From Apostichopus japonicus (taxonomy: Eukaryota > Echinodermata > Holothuroidea > Aspidochirotida > Stichopodidae): a stretch of 64,000 bases of DNA. The translations under genes and the position numbers were made by a program. The stretch spans positions 14,855,001-14,919,000 of the forward strand of contig NC_092580.1 in the NCBI RefSeq assembly GCF_037975245.1. Reading direction: 5' to 3'. Below, piece after piece: positions 32,090-45,200 of this stretch. Numbering within the stretch: the stretch's first letter is position 1; each line of letters opens with the position of its first letter. The notes under the pieces were generated by a model. That model saw only the letters and a program-made list of their open reading frames with translations, made no database searches and was not told where the DNA came from.

Positions 32090-34920
32090 CTGAAAGACAA
32101 ATACATCCTCAAATTTTTAAGAGGTACTCCACTGTACAGCAACATTACCGCGATCACTACAGAGACAATACAACCTCTGTAGAAGGTATTGCTACAAAGC
32201 AATTTATGTCCATATCTTCAGATGAATAGATTTATATAAAATGACTGCACTTGATCTTCTTCCTAAACTCCCCTTAAAATCATGAAGTAACCATATGTAC
32301 ATAGAGAACATTGAATGGAAGGATTTGTCTCGTTCCTATCAGCCCGTAGCATCGGGAATGACTTCTTCAGAAAGATGCAGTCCTTCTCGAATCTGGAAGT
32401 CTATGCTCGTAATGCAGACGATGTGGAACTTCAAGGATTGATACAAATCGTGAGAGTCTACAATCATCGTCTTCCAGAAGTTATCGAGAAATTCAAGAAA
32501 GAAACAGTGGTCAAATCTCCAGTCTGCGAGTAAGAATATTTCCAAAGCCATATTTCTTTAATATCGTTGTAGGGTTAAAGATCAGGAGAGTCACAAAACT
32601 TGAAACAGACAGTGTCAAGTTAGCTTGGTTCAACGTTTTCAAAGTGGATTATTCTGAACAAAGTTCTTGATTGAGGCAAACCTCTCATAAGGCCTCCAAT
32701 TGATAGCTTGTGTCAATGTTATTCAATGGATTGCAAAACGGAACTAGAGCTTGAGGAGCTTGAAATGAAGGTGTATATGTAGAGCCATGCCCTTTTGTCA
32801 TAGCTGGCCTGCCATAGAATTTGGACACTACAGGGCAAAACAAATGCCATGTCCTTTTGAATCCAGCCGAGAATACTGTCTCATATCTGGATCAACAGAA
32901 CAAGATCCCTATTGTTTTTGGTGGTGATCAAAGGTCAGCAGAGGTCAAACTTTGAAAATGATCATGCAGTACATCTTAAGAGAAATGGATCAAGATTAGT
33001 GTTGGATGTGTCCTAAATTTCCTTACAGTGTACTTTCTTTACAGCTATTGTCTTACCCACAGCACACAAAGCCAAGGCACTGGAGTTTTACACTGTGCAA
33101 TTAGCAACTGACTTAAGCTTCTCTCTAAATGTTGTACCAGTTGAAGGAGGAGATATTATAAGTATTAAGTTTTTCCCCCTTCTCTTTATCATTATTTTTC
33201 TTGTCCTTTGAAGTATCATTTATATATGTCTGTTGTCCTTAAACAGATACTGTTAACTTTGTGTGTGTATTCTAGGGGGACTACGTAGCACAGTTTTATG
33301 ATGTTTAATTATATATTATTTAAATGATGTGTTTCTCTTTGAAATCATAGATTTAACATTGACCATTAATGTTCTTGAGTATTAGCTTCCAAGTGAACTA
33401 TAAACAGTTTTTATGTTTGCTGCTATCAATTATGATCAATATTAATATGATGTTGACTATTTTAATAATATTCTTTTCTTTAGACTGCAAAGATGCAGGT
33501 TATGATCAATTTTATTTTCAGATTGAAAAACAAGAGTTCTTTGTTATTTTGTAGTTTTCCAGTATTTCCTAAACAAATAAAAAACAAAAGTTAATTGGAA
33601 TTATTTTCATTTTTGTTTTATGTCAGCTGAAGATATCAATCTACCAGAGGATGAGAAGAATTTAATTTACATTGCTGTAACCAGAGCGAAGAAGAGTTTG
33701 ATGGTAAATGAAAACCTGAAAAAGTATCTTGGCAAAATTTCAGTGAGTACTAAAAGATATGTTACAAAAGGAAGATCCTTAAAGCATGACAGCCACCCTC
33801 TGCATACTGCATTAAAAGTCCTTTAGCCCCCTTACACAAACAAAGGTAAGTACTGAGCACTTTTAAAACTCTTCTGTAGGGTACCATTGACAAATCTCAA
33901 TAATATTGATAGATTTCCAATACCAAGTTTTCAAACCGTAAATGTTTTTATGTAGGTCAAGCAAGTTCAAATATGAATGCCTTGTCAAAATCTCAACAAG
34001 AGATGACTGTAGATGGCTTTTCGATTGTTTCAATGCATGTGATGCTGTGTTTCCCATTTTACATCGGTGCTGTGAGTGTGTTATCATTTTAATAACATGC
34101 TTACAGTGTGTGTGCCTAGTTCACACGATTGCAGTGAAAGTGATAGCAATTTGCATCTGATGACTGTCCTCCAAAGGTCTTCAGCTATTATTTGTGCACC
34201 CCCCCCCACAAAAAAATGAACTCTGGCTCTGGGGGCCGGGAGAGTGTATGACCTATTTACGATTTATTAGTTAAAGGCTACAATGGCAATGTGGCATAGA
34301 GACACATGTAGTACTGCTTGTTGAGGTGAAATTATGTGTTGACTTAAACATCTAGCAGTTTAATCAGATATCATTCACTGTGTCATAAGGGATCTCTGGA
34401 TTAATAATTGGAAGTATTTTACTACTACAGTTTACAACAATATTGTACTGTTTATTGTCATAGAAATGCTTTGGAAAGATAATTTGAATTATTCAGGAGT
34501 AGTTAACTCTACTTTACACTTGAACACACTCTAGATAAAGAATTGGAGAACTGATGTTTGACAAGGTTGTCTGAAAGGTTTCCGAAATATTAAATTCATT
34601 TACAAGTAAATATTAGAGTCAAGCTTATTCTCCTTAAGACTTTGTTGGTGAATATGTCTTCATGTGTACTCAAAATAATAATGTATGGAATTTTTTCATT
34701 ACAGTGCAATAGACCCTGTTCCACGGTGACAGCAGAGTACTTCCATGGAAGTTTTCTAATATTTTCTTCAGTAAGCTTTATGATCTACAGATTAATACAT
34801 AATTAGGATGAATTATTGTATTTTATTATCCCTACGTAGCATCTATTATTTTCTCATTGTCCTTTTACTCTATGATTTAATTTGTAGTGGAATAAGAGCA
34901 ACAAACTGTGAACAATATTG
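32090..34920 (+). pseudogene. Inverted, chimeric partial duplication of FBH1 (exons 16-18)
   Basis: 32187-34920 is the inverse copy of FBH1 sequence from about 10566 to 5990. Introns are kept, so it is not a retrocopy. Copied exons: 32343-32529 (exon 16, 187 nt against 186: +1 frameshift), 33045-33161 (exon 17, 117 against 120; motif V KGLEFD changed to KALEFY) and 33627-33742 (exon 18, full length). All their splice AG/GT are intact. The segment 32090-32186 is one copy of the 132-bp exon-4 donor unit, joined directly to intron 15 sequence. Exons 19-20 are missing, and the copy resumes at 34555-34920 with the FBH1 3' flank. Confidence 0.9.
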
Positions 34921-36700
34921 ATTATGTAACTGGTGTGAATTTTGTGAGAAACATGTTACATTGTGGGATTAACAGGGTTTACATTGGGGCAATTCTGAAC
35001 AAAAGTGGACATAGCTCCAAAACCTTTAAATGCATGCAACTAAAACAAATTTGGTTTCAGATTTGTTTGAAACAAATTTCATTTCATTAAGATATCATTT
35101 CATTAAGAAATATATATATCTTAATTAAATTAATCTTTGTAAGCATTTTGGTACCAAAAATTAGGATTAAGTAGTAATCATAGTTCTTCTATTAAAACAT
35201 AATATTAAAACATTAAAAAAATGTAAAAATGGCATACATTCCTGTTAGGTGAGAGTGTAGGTCATGGAAAACTGATTGCTGATTTTTTTTTTTTACATGT
35301 TTTGTCAACCATTTCTGTGATATATGATAGATCAGCCAATGAAAATGTCCTTCTGCTACTGAATATAAATTTTTATTTTCTTTACTAAATATCTATTTTA
35401 AATGTTATTATTTAAAGCAACTTTAGGTAGACCAACAATGTGGACTTATTAAAGAAACATATTTCCATATTATCATAAACTAGACCTCCAGTATTGAGAG
35501 GTGTGGTAAAGCTGTAACAATAAGCCTATGGATAATCCCAGTTAAAGTCTTCATAATCCCTAGTCCACTTCTCATTTAACTAAGTAATACAGAAGTAAAC
35601 AGCACAGTTTATACAACCAACAATGAAGTGATATCTGAAGACAGTTTAGGAACCTGGTGGCTAGAGGGCTTGTTAGTCAAACTCCGAAAGCAATGTTTAC
35701 TTTTCAGGAATCAGTCCAGCCACTGGGAAGGGATTTTCCCCATTTGATTGGTATTGCCAGTGGTAATGTCAGGGCTGGGACAGCATTCCAGTGAAGTCAG
35801 CCGCCCCTTTCTCTAACTGGCACTAGTTATACATATATGTCTATTTTTTGTTTACACTTGTCTGAAAAATTATTTCCTCAGCTTCTTTTTTCCTACTCGA
35901 TCCTCTATCATATACTAGTCTACTTAATTATTATGTTTCATTGACTGCCCCTCCCCTTTACCCCTCCCCCTTACCCCTCCCCTGTCATTAATCTGAAGAC
36001 AACAACTTTCATGATTTGCCTTCATCAGCTACTTAATTTGTGTGCTGTGCAGTAAAAAGTAATTCAGTACAAAATGGCTCTTTCACATGCTGAAAAGCTG
36101 TTGACTCTATTATGCAATGTATCTATGTAATGCATAACCAAGACCCTTACTTGTTCAAATACTCCACATATTTCAACAGTTAATATTTTATGTGGTGGGT
36201 TTTATGTCAACTTTTTATACAGAATTTTGTGTTATTTTCCCCTTTTGATTTTGTTTTCAATCCTGGTGATGCCTACATGTAAAATGGTGGCACTTAGAAA
36301 GGCTTTTTTCACCCAAAATTTTCTGAGAAATATGCATTTTTTTTGTGTGTTGCATGGCATGAAAATATTCGCTGCTCGCCCCAATGAAAAGAAATATAGG
36401 CTAATTTGAGGTTCAAATGATGCTATAAAGGTGGTTTTATACTCTTTTATGCTAAATGCTAAAGAAATGATGGTAGCTTAGTCAAAACTTGATGCAATTT
36501 TTTTTATGTATACTTGACAACTACAATGCGGGTTTTTCGGACGCTTGTGCGGGTCAGTGGGTTTGGGTGTTAGAATGCGGGTCTAACCCCCGAATTGCGG
36601 GTCAGTTGGGAGCTCTGCTAAAGTCATTACATATATGTAATGATAAGGGTATTTTCAAATGGAAAAAGTAAAGTGTAGCATTTATCAACTTTCAAACAAA
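34921..36700. other. Intergenic, no gene seen
   Basis: AT-rich DNA with poly-T runs and C-rich tracts (35945-35985) and a few GCGGGT repeats near 36530-36605. No exon or RNA gene is supported. Confidence 0.5.
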
Positions 36701-36719
36701 ATGACCCAAATGGCTGCCC

Positions 36720-37300
36720 TTTTCTTAGACGTTCTCTCGAATTTCATCTAAAGGTAGCGCACAGCTATTCTTGTTTGCAAGTCGAAAGTAACAAGAATGT
36801 CGAGTCTCCGGAATGAGGGCGTTTATTATTTGGATAATGCGTACTATAGAAAGTACTCGATGTGCCACATTACGCAGTTAGCGGCAGTCAGTGCAGTTCG
36901 AACACACAAGCTACCTCGAACGAAGAACTCACACCAGACTGAGGGACGAAAACGTTAAATTTGTTCGTCGATTGTATGTGCAGTATGTAGGCATAAACTT
37001 TTGCATAGCGGTGGCCCCATTGTAAATACTAAATGTTGTTGCTAGTCGAGCTAAGGGTTTGCTTTATGTATATTACTGTATGCTAAATCCAAGTTAGGCT
37101 GTGTGCTAACGTTAGGATAGGGCTATGACCCTACCCGTTTGTGCACGGTAGGCCTAATGTTAACTTTTGGTAGCCTACTGTACGCCTAGTCTAACTTTCG
37201 TTAGTTAACTCAAGACCACAATATTCGTTTTAGTCAAATTCTCCTGATCATGAACTTTGTCCGTATCTTAGTCACATTATAATCAAATCTTCAAAATTTT
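36720..37300 (+). promoter_or_regulatory. TATDN2: Possible TATDN2 promoter / first-exon region
   Basis: TATDN2 coding begins after an acceptor at 39988-39989, so a 5' exon lies upstream. This stretch has unusually many CpGs for the window (GTCGAGTCTCCGG, TTCGTCGATTG) and no repeats. The start site is not defined. Confidence 0.25.
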
Positions 37301-38172
37301 CAAAGTGTAACGGAATTGGCCGAAATTGCCACAGTGAAATAGGGAATGATCAGTTTTGTATATATTGAGTCATTTTCGTAAATTATTTACACTATTTAAA
37401 CCCCAATTATACTGTAATTTGTGTAAACTGCACGTTTTTCTGCCTTCAAGCAGTTTTACACAAGACTGACAAGTATTATTCTTTCTATTTATGGCAGAGT
37501 TTGGTCATGCCATTGATGAAATCACATAGCTGTTCAAGTTGGAACTAAACCACTGAGAATAAAATTAACAGCAAGATCGTCATTTCCCTTACTTAGTGCC
37601 TTAATCAGTGCATATACCATAATTTAAACTGCAAACCATTCTGACTGGTGGTCAAAAGCCTTAAACAATGCAAACAAGATTTCAGTAAACCAAGACTAAG
37701 AGACACTTCAACTCTTATTTGTGATTATTGTGTAGACTGTACCACCTCAAATCCAACCCCATATTTCTCCAAAAAGTGAATGGAAATAAATTACAAAACA
37801 TTAAATTTTCATGCATGAAGGTGTCTTTGTGGCATGCTATAAAATAAACTACTAGGTTTAGTTATACTGATGCTCACGTTTGTTGATAGGAGAAATGACA
37901 CTGCATGTGCAATCACTCTCTTTTCTGTAAAGTAAAGATAAATACTCCCATTTTTAAGACATATGGAAGGAAATACATATCCCGATATGACAAGAATCTA
38001 ACCACATAATACTTTTGGCTGATCTTTTAGCAAATGGTTAAATGTTGGCATTATTCAAACTACTTCAAAATTACTGATTATGTAAAATTACAACAATATC
38101 TGCATGTATAGTAAAGATCTAACCCACCATGTGCAGCAAAAAAGGGTGGCATTGATTCGTGGCAAAGTTCGG

Positions 38173-38180
38173 TGACGTCA
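38173..38180. promoter_or_regulatory. CRE-type octamer TGACGTCA
   Basis: A perfect palindromic ATF/CREB site between the divergent genes, the third seen in 30.3-38.2 kb. Function is inferred only. Confidence 0.3.
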
Positions 38181-38729
38181 ATTCTGGTTCGCCAAACCTA
38201 CCCTGCTACCGTAGGCCAGCCTTAATAACAAGAGCGTAGGGGATGAATAGTGCAAAGGAAATAAACATAGTTAGGCTTGACCTTAGTAACCAAAAACATT
38301 GAATTAAGTTTGGTCAAAATTGCATCAGATTCTGATGAATTACACCTCTTGAGCCTAGGCCCATCGGCTATCCCTGCCACAACAGCCAAAAAAAAGATGC
38401 TTATTATCTGCATTGAGTGGAATGCAGTTGACATTTTCATGCCTTATAGAAATTACAAGTATTATTGGCCTACTGTCCAAAAATACTATCCAAATATGGG
38501 GAAAGGAATAGAAATATTAAATGAGGGATATATTGCTTCATCTGTTCTAATGGACACGGAAAGATAACCAATGTTCTCCACAAGGGTGTAAGAGTCCCCC
38601 AGCCAACCAAACATATTGACCTCCACTCTAAAAAAAATTCCAACTGCTACACAAAAATTTGTGGTGAACATGTCACAGTATGATGAAAGGCAGTACCTTG
38701 GCAAACTTCAAGCAAGTTTAAGTTTGTTA

Positions 38730-39190
38730 AATGCTGTTTAATGCATCAGAAAGCATACTTAATGAACTTGATGGAGATAGCAGTGGCAGTTTAATGCCAC
38801 AGAAAGCATACTTATATGATCTGGATGGGGATAGAAGTGGTTGTTTAATCCCTCAGAAAAGCACTTTTAGTGATCTGGATGGGGATAGAAGTGGGTGTTT
38901 AATCCCTCAGAAAGCACTTAAAATGATCTGGATGGGGATAGAAGTGGGTGTTTAATCCCTCAGAAAGCACTTATAATGATCTGGATTGGGATAGAAATGG
39001 GTGTTTAATGCCTCAGAAAGAACTTTTATTGATCTGGATGGGGATAGGAGTGGGTGTTTAATCCCTCAGAAATCACTTTTAATGATCAGGATGGGGATAG
39101 AAGTGGTTGTTAAATCCCTCAGAAAGCACTTTTAATGATCTGGATGGGGATAGAAGTGGGTGTTTAATGCCTCAGAAAGCATACTTTTGT
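38730..39190. repeat. 53-54-bp minisatellite upstream of TATDN2, about 9 copies
   Basis: Units read GATCTGGATGGGGATAGAAG, then TGGGTGTTTAATCCCTCAG and AAAGCACTTTTAAT. They recur from 38740 to 39180 with a 53-54-bp period. One frame yields DLDGDRSGCLIPQ repeats for three units, then shifts out. Confidence 0.92.
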
Positions 39191-39989
39191 CTTTACTGCA
39201 AGTGTTGTACAGATTAGAATGTATCATGCAGCAGGATGGATCAGGTCTACTTCCATTCACTTGGTCTACCTCAGGGATTTTAAATAGTGAAGAAAAAGAA
39301 AACTTAGTGATAGAAGATATGTTCCTGTTAACTTCATCCTTAAAATGTAGTTGTTTTTAATACCCTTGTTCCAGCCTTTGAAATTATTATACCAAAACAG
39401 ATGACTGAAATGCAGGTTTTTATTGGACTACTTTCTGTATCACAAATAGTACCTTTAAAAGTTGACTCCATAAATATAGATTAGGTAAAAATCACTACAG
39501 GGTGATTTATCATCCATCAGTTAAATTAAATAGGACATAGCAGAAATTTAAGCAATATCAAAATTGCTTGCAGGAAACTAAGTACAAATAAACAATATCT
39601 ATATCTTGAGCTGTTTCAAAACATCTTGCTGGGAAAAGTGTAATTGCTACTTATCCATTAAAGCTCAATATATTTGGGCTCAGACTGTCATAACATGCAA
39701 GGAGTTTCCTTTTGGGGTATTTAAATGCTGATTTCAGAAGCATTCATGTAATTCTGAAATGTTGAAAATTTTCATGAAAAGAAAAATTGCAGAGAATTTG
39801 GCTAGGACAAGTCCTGCCTACTGTGAAATATCAACATCTTCGTCACTTGTGTGTTAATTTATCATACAGTAGTGATCTTATTTAGAAAATGTTTAACTAG
39901 CTACGCAAAGGATGTATACAGTACATTTTGGAAATACCTTTTATTCATTGTGTAATAATAATAGTTTTTCCCCTTTTTTCCCCCATCAG
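39191..39989. other. 5' flanking or intronic DNA of TATDN2
   Basis: No repeats or coding exon seen. It ends in a strong polypyrimidine tract, TTTTTCCCCTTTTTTCCCCC, and the CAG acceptor of the first coding exon. Confidence 0.5.
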
Positions 39990-40021
39990 TCCAGGCATTG
40001 AGTGGCAAATAAGCATCTACG

Positions 40022-42235
40022 ATGGCAGATTATCCAAACACCGTTGTTCATGTTGACACTCCAAGACCGGGACCAAAGAGAAGAATTAACATCAGGCTGC
40101 ATCCCGAGAGCCGTAACAGACGATGGGGTCCAAGAGTCCAGAAGTTATCAACAGTTCCTCCGCCGTTGGTTGATTGGTCGTCAGATGACCAGACAGATGG
40201 ATTGTGTAAAGGAGCAAATGTTCAAAAAGAAAATGCAAAGAGTTTCTCAGATATATTTGGAGCTTTACAAGATGAATCCCTGAAAGACAAAACCAGTACT
40301 GACGGCAGGGTCGAACTTAATCGAGATGCCCTGAGATCACGCGATGATGAAGGTGATGGGGAAAGGGCTTCCGAGTCTGACGAGGACAGCAGCTCTTCCA
40401 AGAGAAGCAGAGAGGAGATGGAAGGTGGCTTGGAAGAGGATACCGCTAACCAGTTGAAGAGAACCAGAATGGAAGGTGAAGATGGGGACTTAAACATTCA
40501 GGACAGCATTGAGAGAAATGAGAAATCTACCAACTCTGGTTCCAGTGATCGCAAAGAGAGAACTCTGTCAAAGAAAGCAGGGATGAGTTCAACCAATCAG
40601 GATCCCTCAAAGGGAGGAGAATCTACAGGGAGAGAGAACACCACCGTAGGTTGCCAAGAGAAAGCGAGTGAGGTCGAGAATGATTGTGAGCAAGGGAAAA
40701 TAAACCCAAGAGCACAGGAGATCAGAATCCACATGGCTCTAAAGAAACAAGTGGCTGATAAGATGCAAATTCCAAGGCCATTAGATGGCGTAGGAAAGAT
40801 ACAAGAAGGAGACACAGATTCCACTGAAGAATCGGAAGAAGAAAAGGAGAATTGGAAGAAAGTAGTAGAGAGTCTGACGACTAATGTAGGAGAGTTAGAA
40901 CCTGTGCAATCACTGAACAATCAACTCAAGCAAAGTATTTGCAGCCCACCAACAGGATCTCTCCAGGATCAGCCGGTATTCATGCACCCTTGGGGACTGT
41001 TTCCGTTCAGACCCATAGGGCCTTATAGTCCTTGCCCCCCATGCTGGATTCAGCCACCTGTATTCTATCCGTATGCACAACCAGTTCCAGTACCAGTAGC
41101 AGTTCCAGTACCCCCTGGTATGCAATTACCTCCCTCCTGTAGTGCCTCTCCTGGTGAACTCTCTAATGCTCAGGCACCTCGTACAGACAATAGTGAATGT
41201 AAAACCATTGCCACTACACCTGGGTATTGTCATTCTAATTCCTCCAAAGTGCTAAATTTTTCAATAAGTGAAAGATCACCAATAGATGTCACTGCCTGGC
41301 AACATCAATCTCTTTCAGATGCCGAAGGAGTGGAGGAAGTCACAGGAGAGAGAAGACAGAACAATACCACTCTCCCAGAGACTCCCTCCCAGCCGCCCTC
41401 AAGGAGGAAGGTATACGTACCAGGGAAGATCACGCAGATGAAAGATAGAAAATGTGACTTCTCCAGATCCCTGAAAGAGGAAGATGTGACAGGAAAGAAG
41501 GGAGAGTCAAACTCTTATATTAGTTTGATGAACCAAGAATCGTCAGTAAGCCTTTACTCACCAACAACAGAAAAATGTCCAAAGTCGTCTCTAAACGATG
41601 ACAGAGGCAGTCCTCGGAATTCAAAAGACCAGGTCATTGATGAGAAGGATAGCCTTCCATGGCAGAGGTCTTGGAGAGGAGGTCCGGCTATGTTGAGGGC
41701 AGTTCAGTCTTCTGCACCACCAGCTATATCGACCGCAAAACGGAGCAATCCAGCTTCGTTTTCTGACTGTCTGAGAGGGAGCACTCAGTGGGAGACTTCT
41801 AGGAACAATGCGGTAACCCCTGGTAGTAGCTGGGCAAATACACCCAGGGCTCAGCTCGTTGCCAGGATTCAGCCCCGTCGGCGTCTGACCCTGCAGGAGG
41901 AAGTCATGATGACTTCCACGCCCAAGTCATTCCATCAGCAGTTTGGTGTTCCTGCATCTTCATCTGAGACACTAGAAGCAGACGTGGTGTATCCGTGGAG
42001 CAACGTAGAGTATGTCGACACTCACTGCCACATTGACTTCCTGTACCAGCGTCTGGGTTGTAATGGCACCTTCGAGAAGTTTGGACGGATGAGAGGCTTC
42101 CCCGACAATTACGGTGGCTGTGTGGCTATCTTCTGTACGCCTGAATCCTTCCATCCAACCAATGAACTCTGGCAAAATCTTTTGAAGGAAGACAAGATTT
42201 GGGCAGCATTTGGGTGTCATCCTCATCATGTAAAG
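40022..42235 (+). CDS. TATDN2: TATDN2 coding exon 1: disordered N-terminus and first TatD strand
   Basis: The exon begins at 39990 and coding at 40022. It encodes a charged, Ser/Glu-rich tail, then a proline-valine run ([12 protein letters not shown]), then TatD domain residues 662-738 with [12 protein letters not shown] and [11 protein letters not shown]. Donor AAAG/GTAACT, phase 0. The last ~45 nt with the donor seed the intron 1 array. Confidence 0.96.
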
Positions 42236-45200
42236 GTAACTATCTGGTTAAAACAATTCTGAATTTGGGCAGCATGTGATTATCATTCTCATTACATGTT
42301 ACTTAAGTAACTATCCCATGGAAAATTTGGGCATTATGTGATTATTATTCTCATTACATGTTACTTAAGTAACTATCCCATGGAGAATTTGGGCAGCATG
42401 TGATTATTATTCTCATTACATGTTACTTAAGTAACTATCCCATGGAAAATTTGGGCAGCATGTGATTATTATTCTCATTACGTGTTACTTAAGTACCTAT
42501 CCCATGGAAAATTTGAGCAGCACAAGTGATTATTATTCTCATTATGTGTTACTTAGGAACAGTAACTATCCCATGGAACATTTAGGCAGCATTTGAGTGA
42601 AATCTTCCTCAAGTAACTGTAACTATCCCATAGAAACTTTGAATTTGGGTGTCTTCCTCATCATGTAAAGGGTAACAATTCCTTAAAAATCACAAATTTG
42701 GGCAACATTTGAGTAGAGCCATCTTCATCTCCTGTTTTAAACTTAGGTAATTATCCCAAAGAAAGTTGTAAATCAAGGACTTGTCATGCATGTCACATGC
42801 TACACAGATTGTTGATGAATTTATTGAAGTTTATCAGGATTTCACGTTCATAGACACTCCTGTCTTTGTGTGTATTTCTTTGAATGGTATCTTCCATTGT
42901 GTACAATGTTTTGAGCAATGCAAATGTTGCTGCTGGCACTTGCCACTTAATGAAACTACTTGACAATGCATGGTGTATTATGGGAATCACTAGACTGCCA
43001 GAATGCAACACTCAGTTCCTGTACAAAAGTTTGGGCTTCAATGCGCACACCTATTAATGTAAAGAATTGATATACCTTCGGTTAGAACTGTAGACATATT
43101 TTAGGGGAATATTTTAATTTACTGTTCCTTTTGATTTTTTTTTTGTGATATTCATATTCTCTCCTTTTCATTGTCTCATCATCTAGAACTATGATGGTAA
43201 TGTAGAAACTCACATCTTAAAGGGGATGATGCACAACAAAGCTGTGGCCTTTGGAGAAATTGGCCTCGATTATTCTAACAGGTACTCATTTCAATGTAGT
43301 CAATCCCTGTCCATCAAACACTTTACAGATCACTGCTATAGGTAGCAGCTGGAGGCATCTCTAAGTAGGTGTGCCTTGCTCTGGCTTGTAAGATGTCAAC
43401 TTGATATAACATCATAACAAAATCAGGGCATGACAACCGACTTATAGCCAAATGTAATGGGAAGTGAGCTTGAATTCTGTTAACTGGTAGTGTAAATTGT
43501 AAAACTGTATGACCTATGTGGAAGTACCTGGCAAAATCTCTCAAGGGTAGGGTGAGTTTGTTGGTAACATACTTGGTTTTCAGCTCGACCAACAATCCAT
43601 TATCAGAAATTAGCCAGGTAGAACCGACTTCATTTGTAAAACAATTGTTAATGGTTCTATTTCATGATAAAAAAAGCTTCTTTTCTTGTTGTTGTTGCAA
43701 GGAGACCATATTGTAACAATGTCAAAAGCTCAATCAGATCTTTGTAATTTGCAATGGTCCAGGCAGTATTGGAAAGAGTTACTTTAAGTATTATGAAGAA
43801 CTTTGTTGTGCAAAGAAAAGAGGCTGGTGGCGGGATTACTGTAAAGCTACTGTGTTCATTTGTCTCATGCAACAGAGCTTTGAGACTGGTTCTATTTGAT
43901 CAATAACCACATAAGCTTTTGAAAAGTCAGTTTGTGAGATGAGAGTTAGGGTTTGACTTCTGTCTGTCAAGCTTCTTACAATATATGTGCTGAAGGTAAC
44001 TCAAGGCTGTTGGTATGCTGCAGGTTATGGCTGATACAAACTTCAGTGTAATTGCAGGTCTCTCTTTCTTTGTTCTTCTCTTAACTTTTGTAAGAACTTT
44101 CAAATTAATTTATCAATTAAATCAATTAATTTTGATTCTTAAAAGTGTCCAGCATAAGTTACGACATCTTCATAACCTCATTTAACCTAATTACTCATAA
44201 GTTACCTTTTGATTTGACTCTTCACCAGAAATAGTTCGGATCATGTTCTCCAGCACATGGTCTTTAGACGTCAGTTAGCTCTTGCTCTTCAGCTACAGAA
44301 GCCACTGGTGATTCACAGTCGGGAGGCTGAGTCTGATACTCTGGATATAATGGTCAGCATGGTGCCGAAAGATTACAAAATACATCGTCACTGCTTCACA
44401 GGACCTCCTGAAGATGCCAGGTAAGTCCACACGAAAGTCATCAAAACTATCTTTTCCAGAAAGAGGTGACAAATTTCATATTGTCTACAAATTATCTTAA
44501 TATGAATTTTTTTTCTTTGATCATTTGAATAGAGATGTTCCTTTCAAGAGTTGTTTCTCTCAGCCTGTTTCTTTTCAACATTCAGAAATTGCTAATAATC
44601 AAACTGACAAAACGTCCAGGATGTTTTGGAGTCAAACTTGACTATGCAATTTAACTCAACTTATATATCTGGATTTCTCTAGACATCCTTATGTGAGCAC
44701 AGAGGTATATTCACATACTTAAAACAAAAACATGTCTGGATTGTAATGAAGTTTAACAAATGCGGTGAAAAAAACATTTAAGAGGTTGGTTTTGTCAACT
44801 GATTTTTATGTACACTGATTTATGAACAGAAAGTCAAATTGTCAATTGTATCGACTGTTCAGATCTTACACTGAAAAGAAGCTTTGTAACTACTAATCTG
44901 GTTCCATTTATATGTCGGTACCATTAAAATTCAATTGGGAGAAAAGAAAGTGAAGGGGGAAACACCTGCCATCCCCCTCCAACCCAGGCAACTATAGCTA
45001 ATTTGAATAAGAAGTCAACATTAACTTTTGAAGCTAATATTTGAAACTAGTAACTCAAAATAGCTGCATTCTGACAATATTTGAGTATTGTATGAAATCT
45101 GAAACATAACAAAACCAATACAAAAACTGGATTGCACCTGACTTTGGGTTTTGATGACAACCAAAGAGTAAGGATTAAGTCATTAAAAGCAGAAGAATTA

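Noticed and set aside
32343-33742. Plus-strand FBH1-like exons as a second functional helicase gene
   Set aside because: Walker A and DEAQ exons are absent, exon 16 has a +1 shift, motif V Gly and Asp are replaced, and exons 19-20 are missing.
32187-34920. The FBH1 copy as a processed retrocopy
   Set aside because: Introns 15-17 are retained with recognisable sequence, so it is a DNA-level duplication.
38731-38955. DLDGDRSG repeats as EF-hand or dockerin-like calcium-binding modules
   Set aside because: The frame is kept for only about three of nine units and the unit length (53-54 bp) breaks it. There is no second half of an EF-hand and no splice context.
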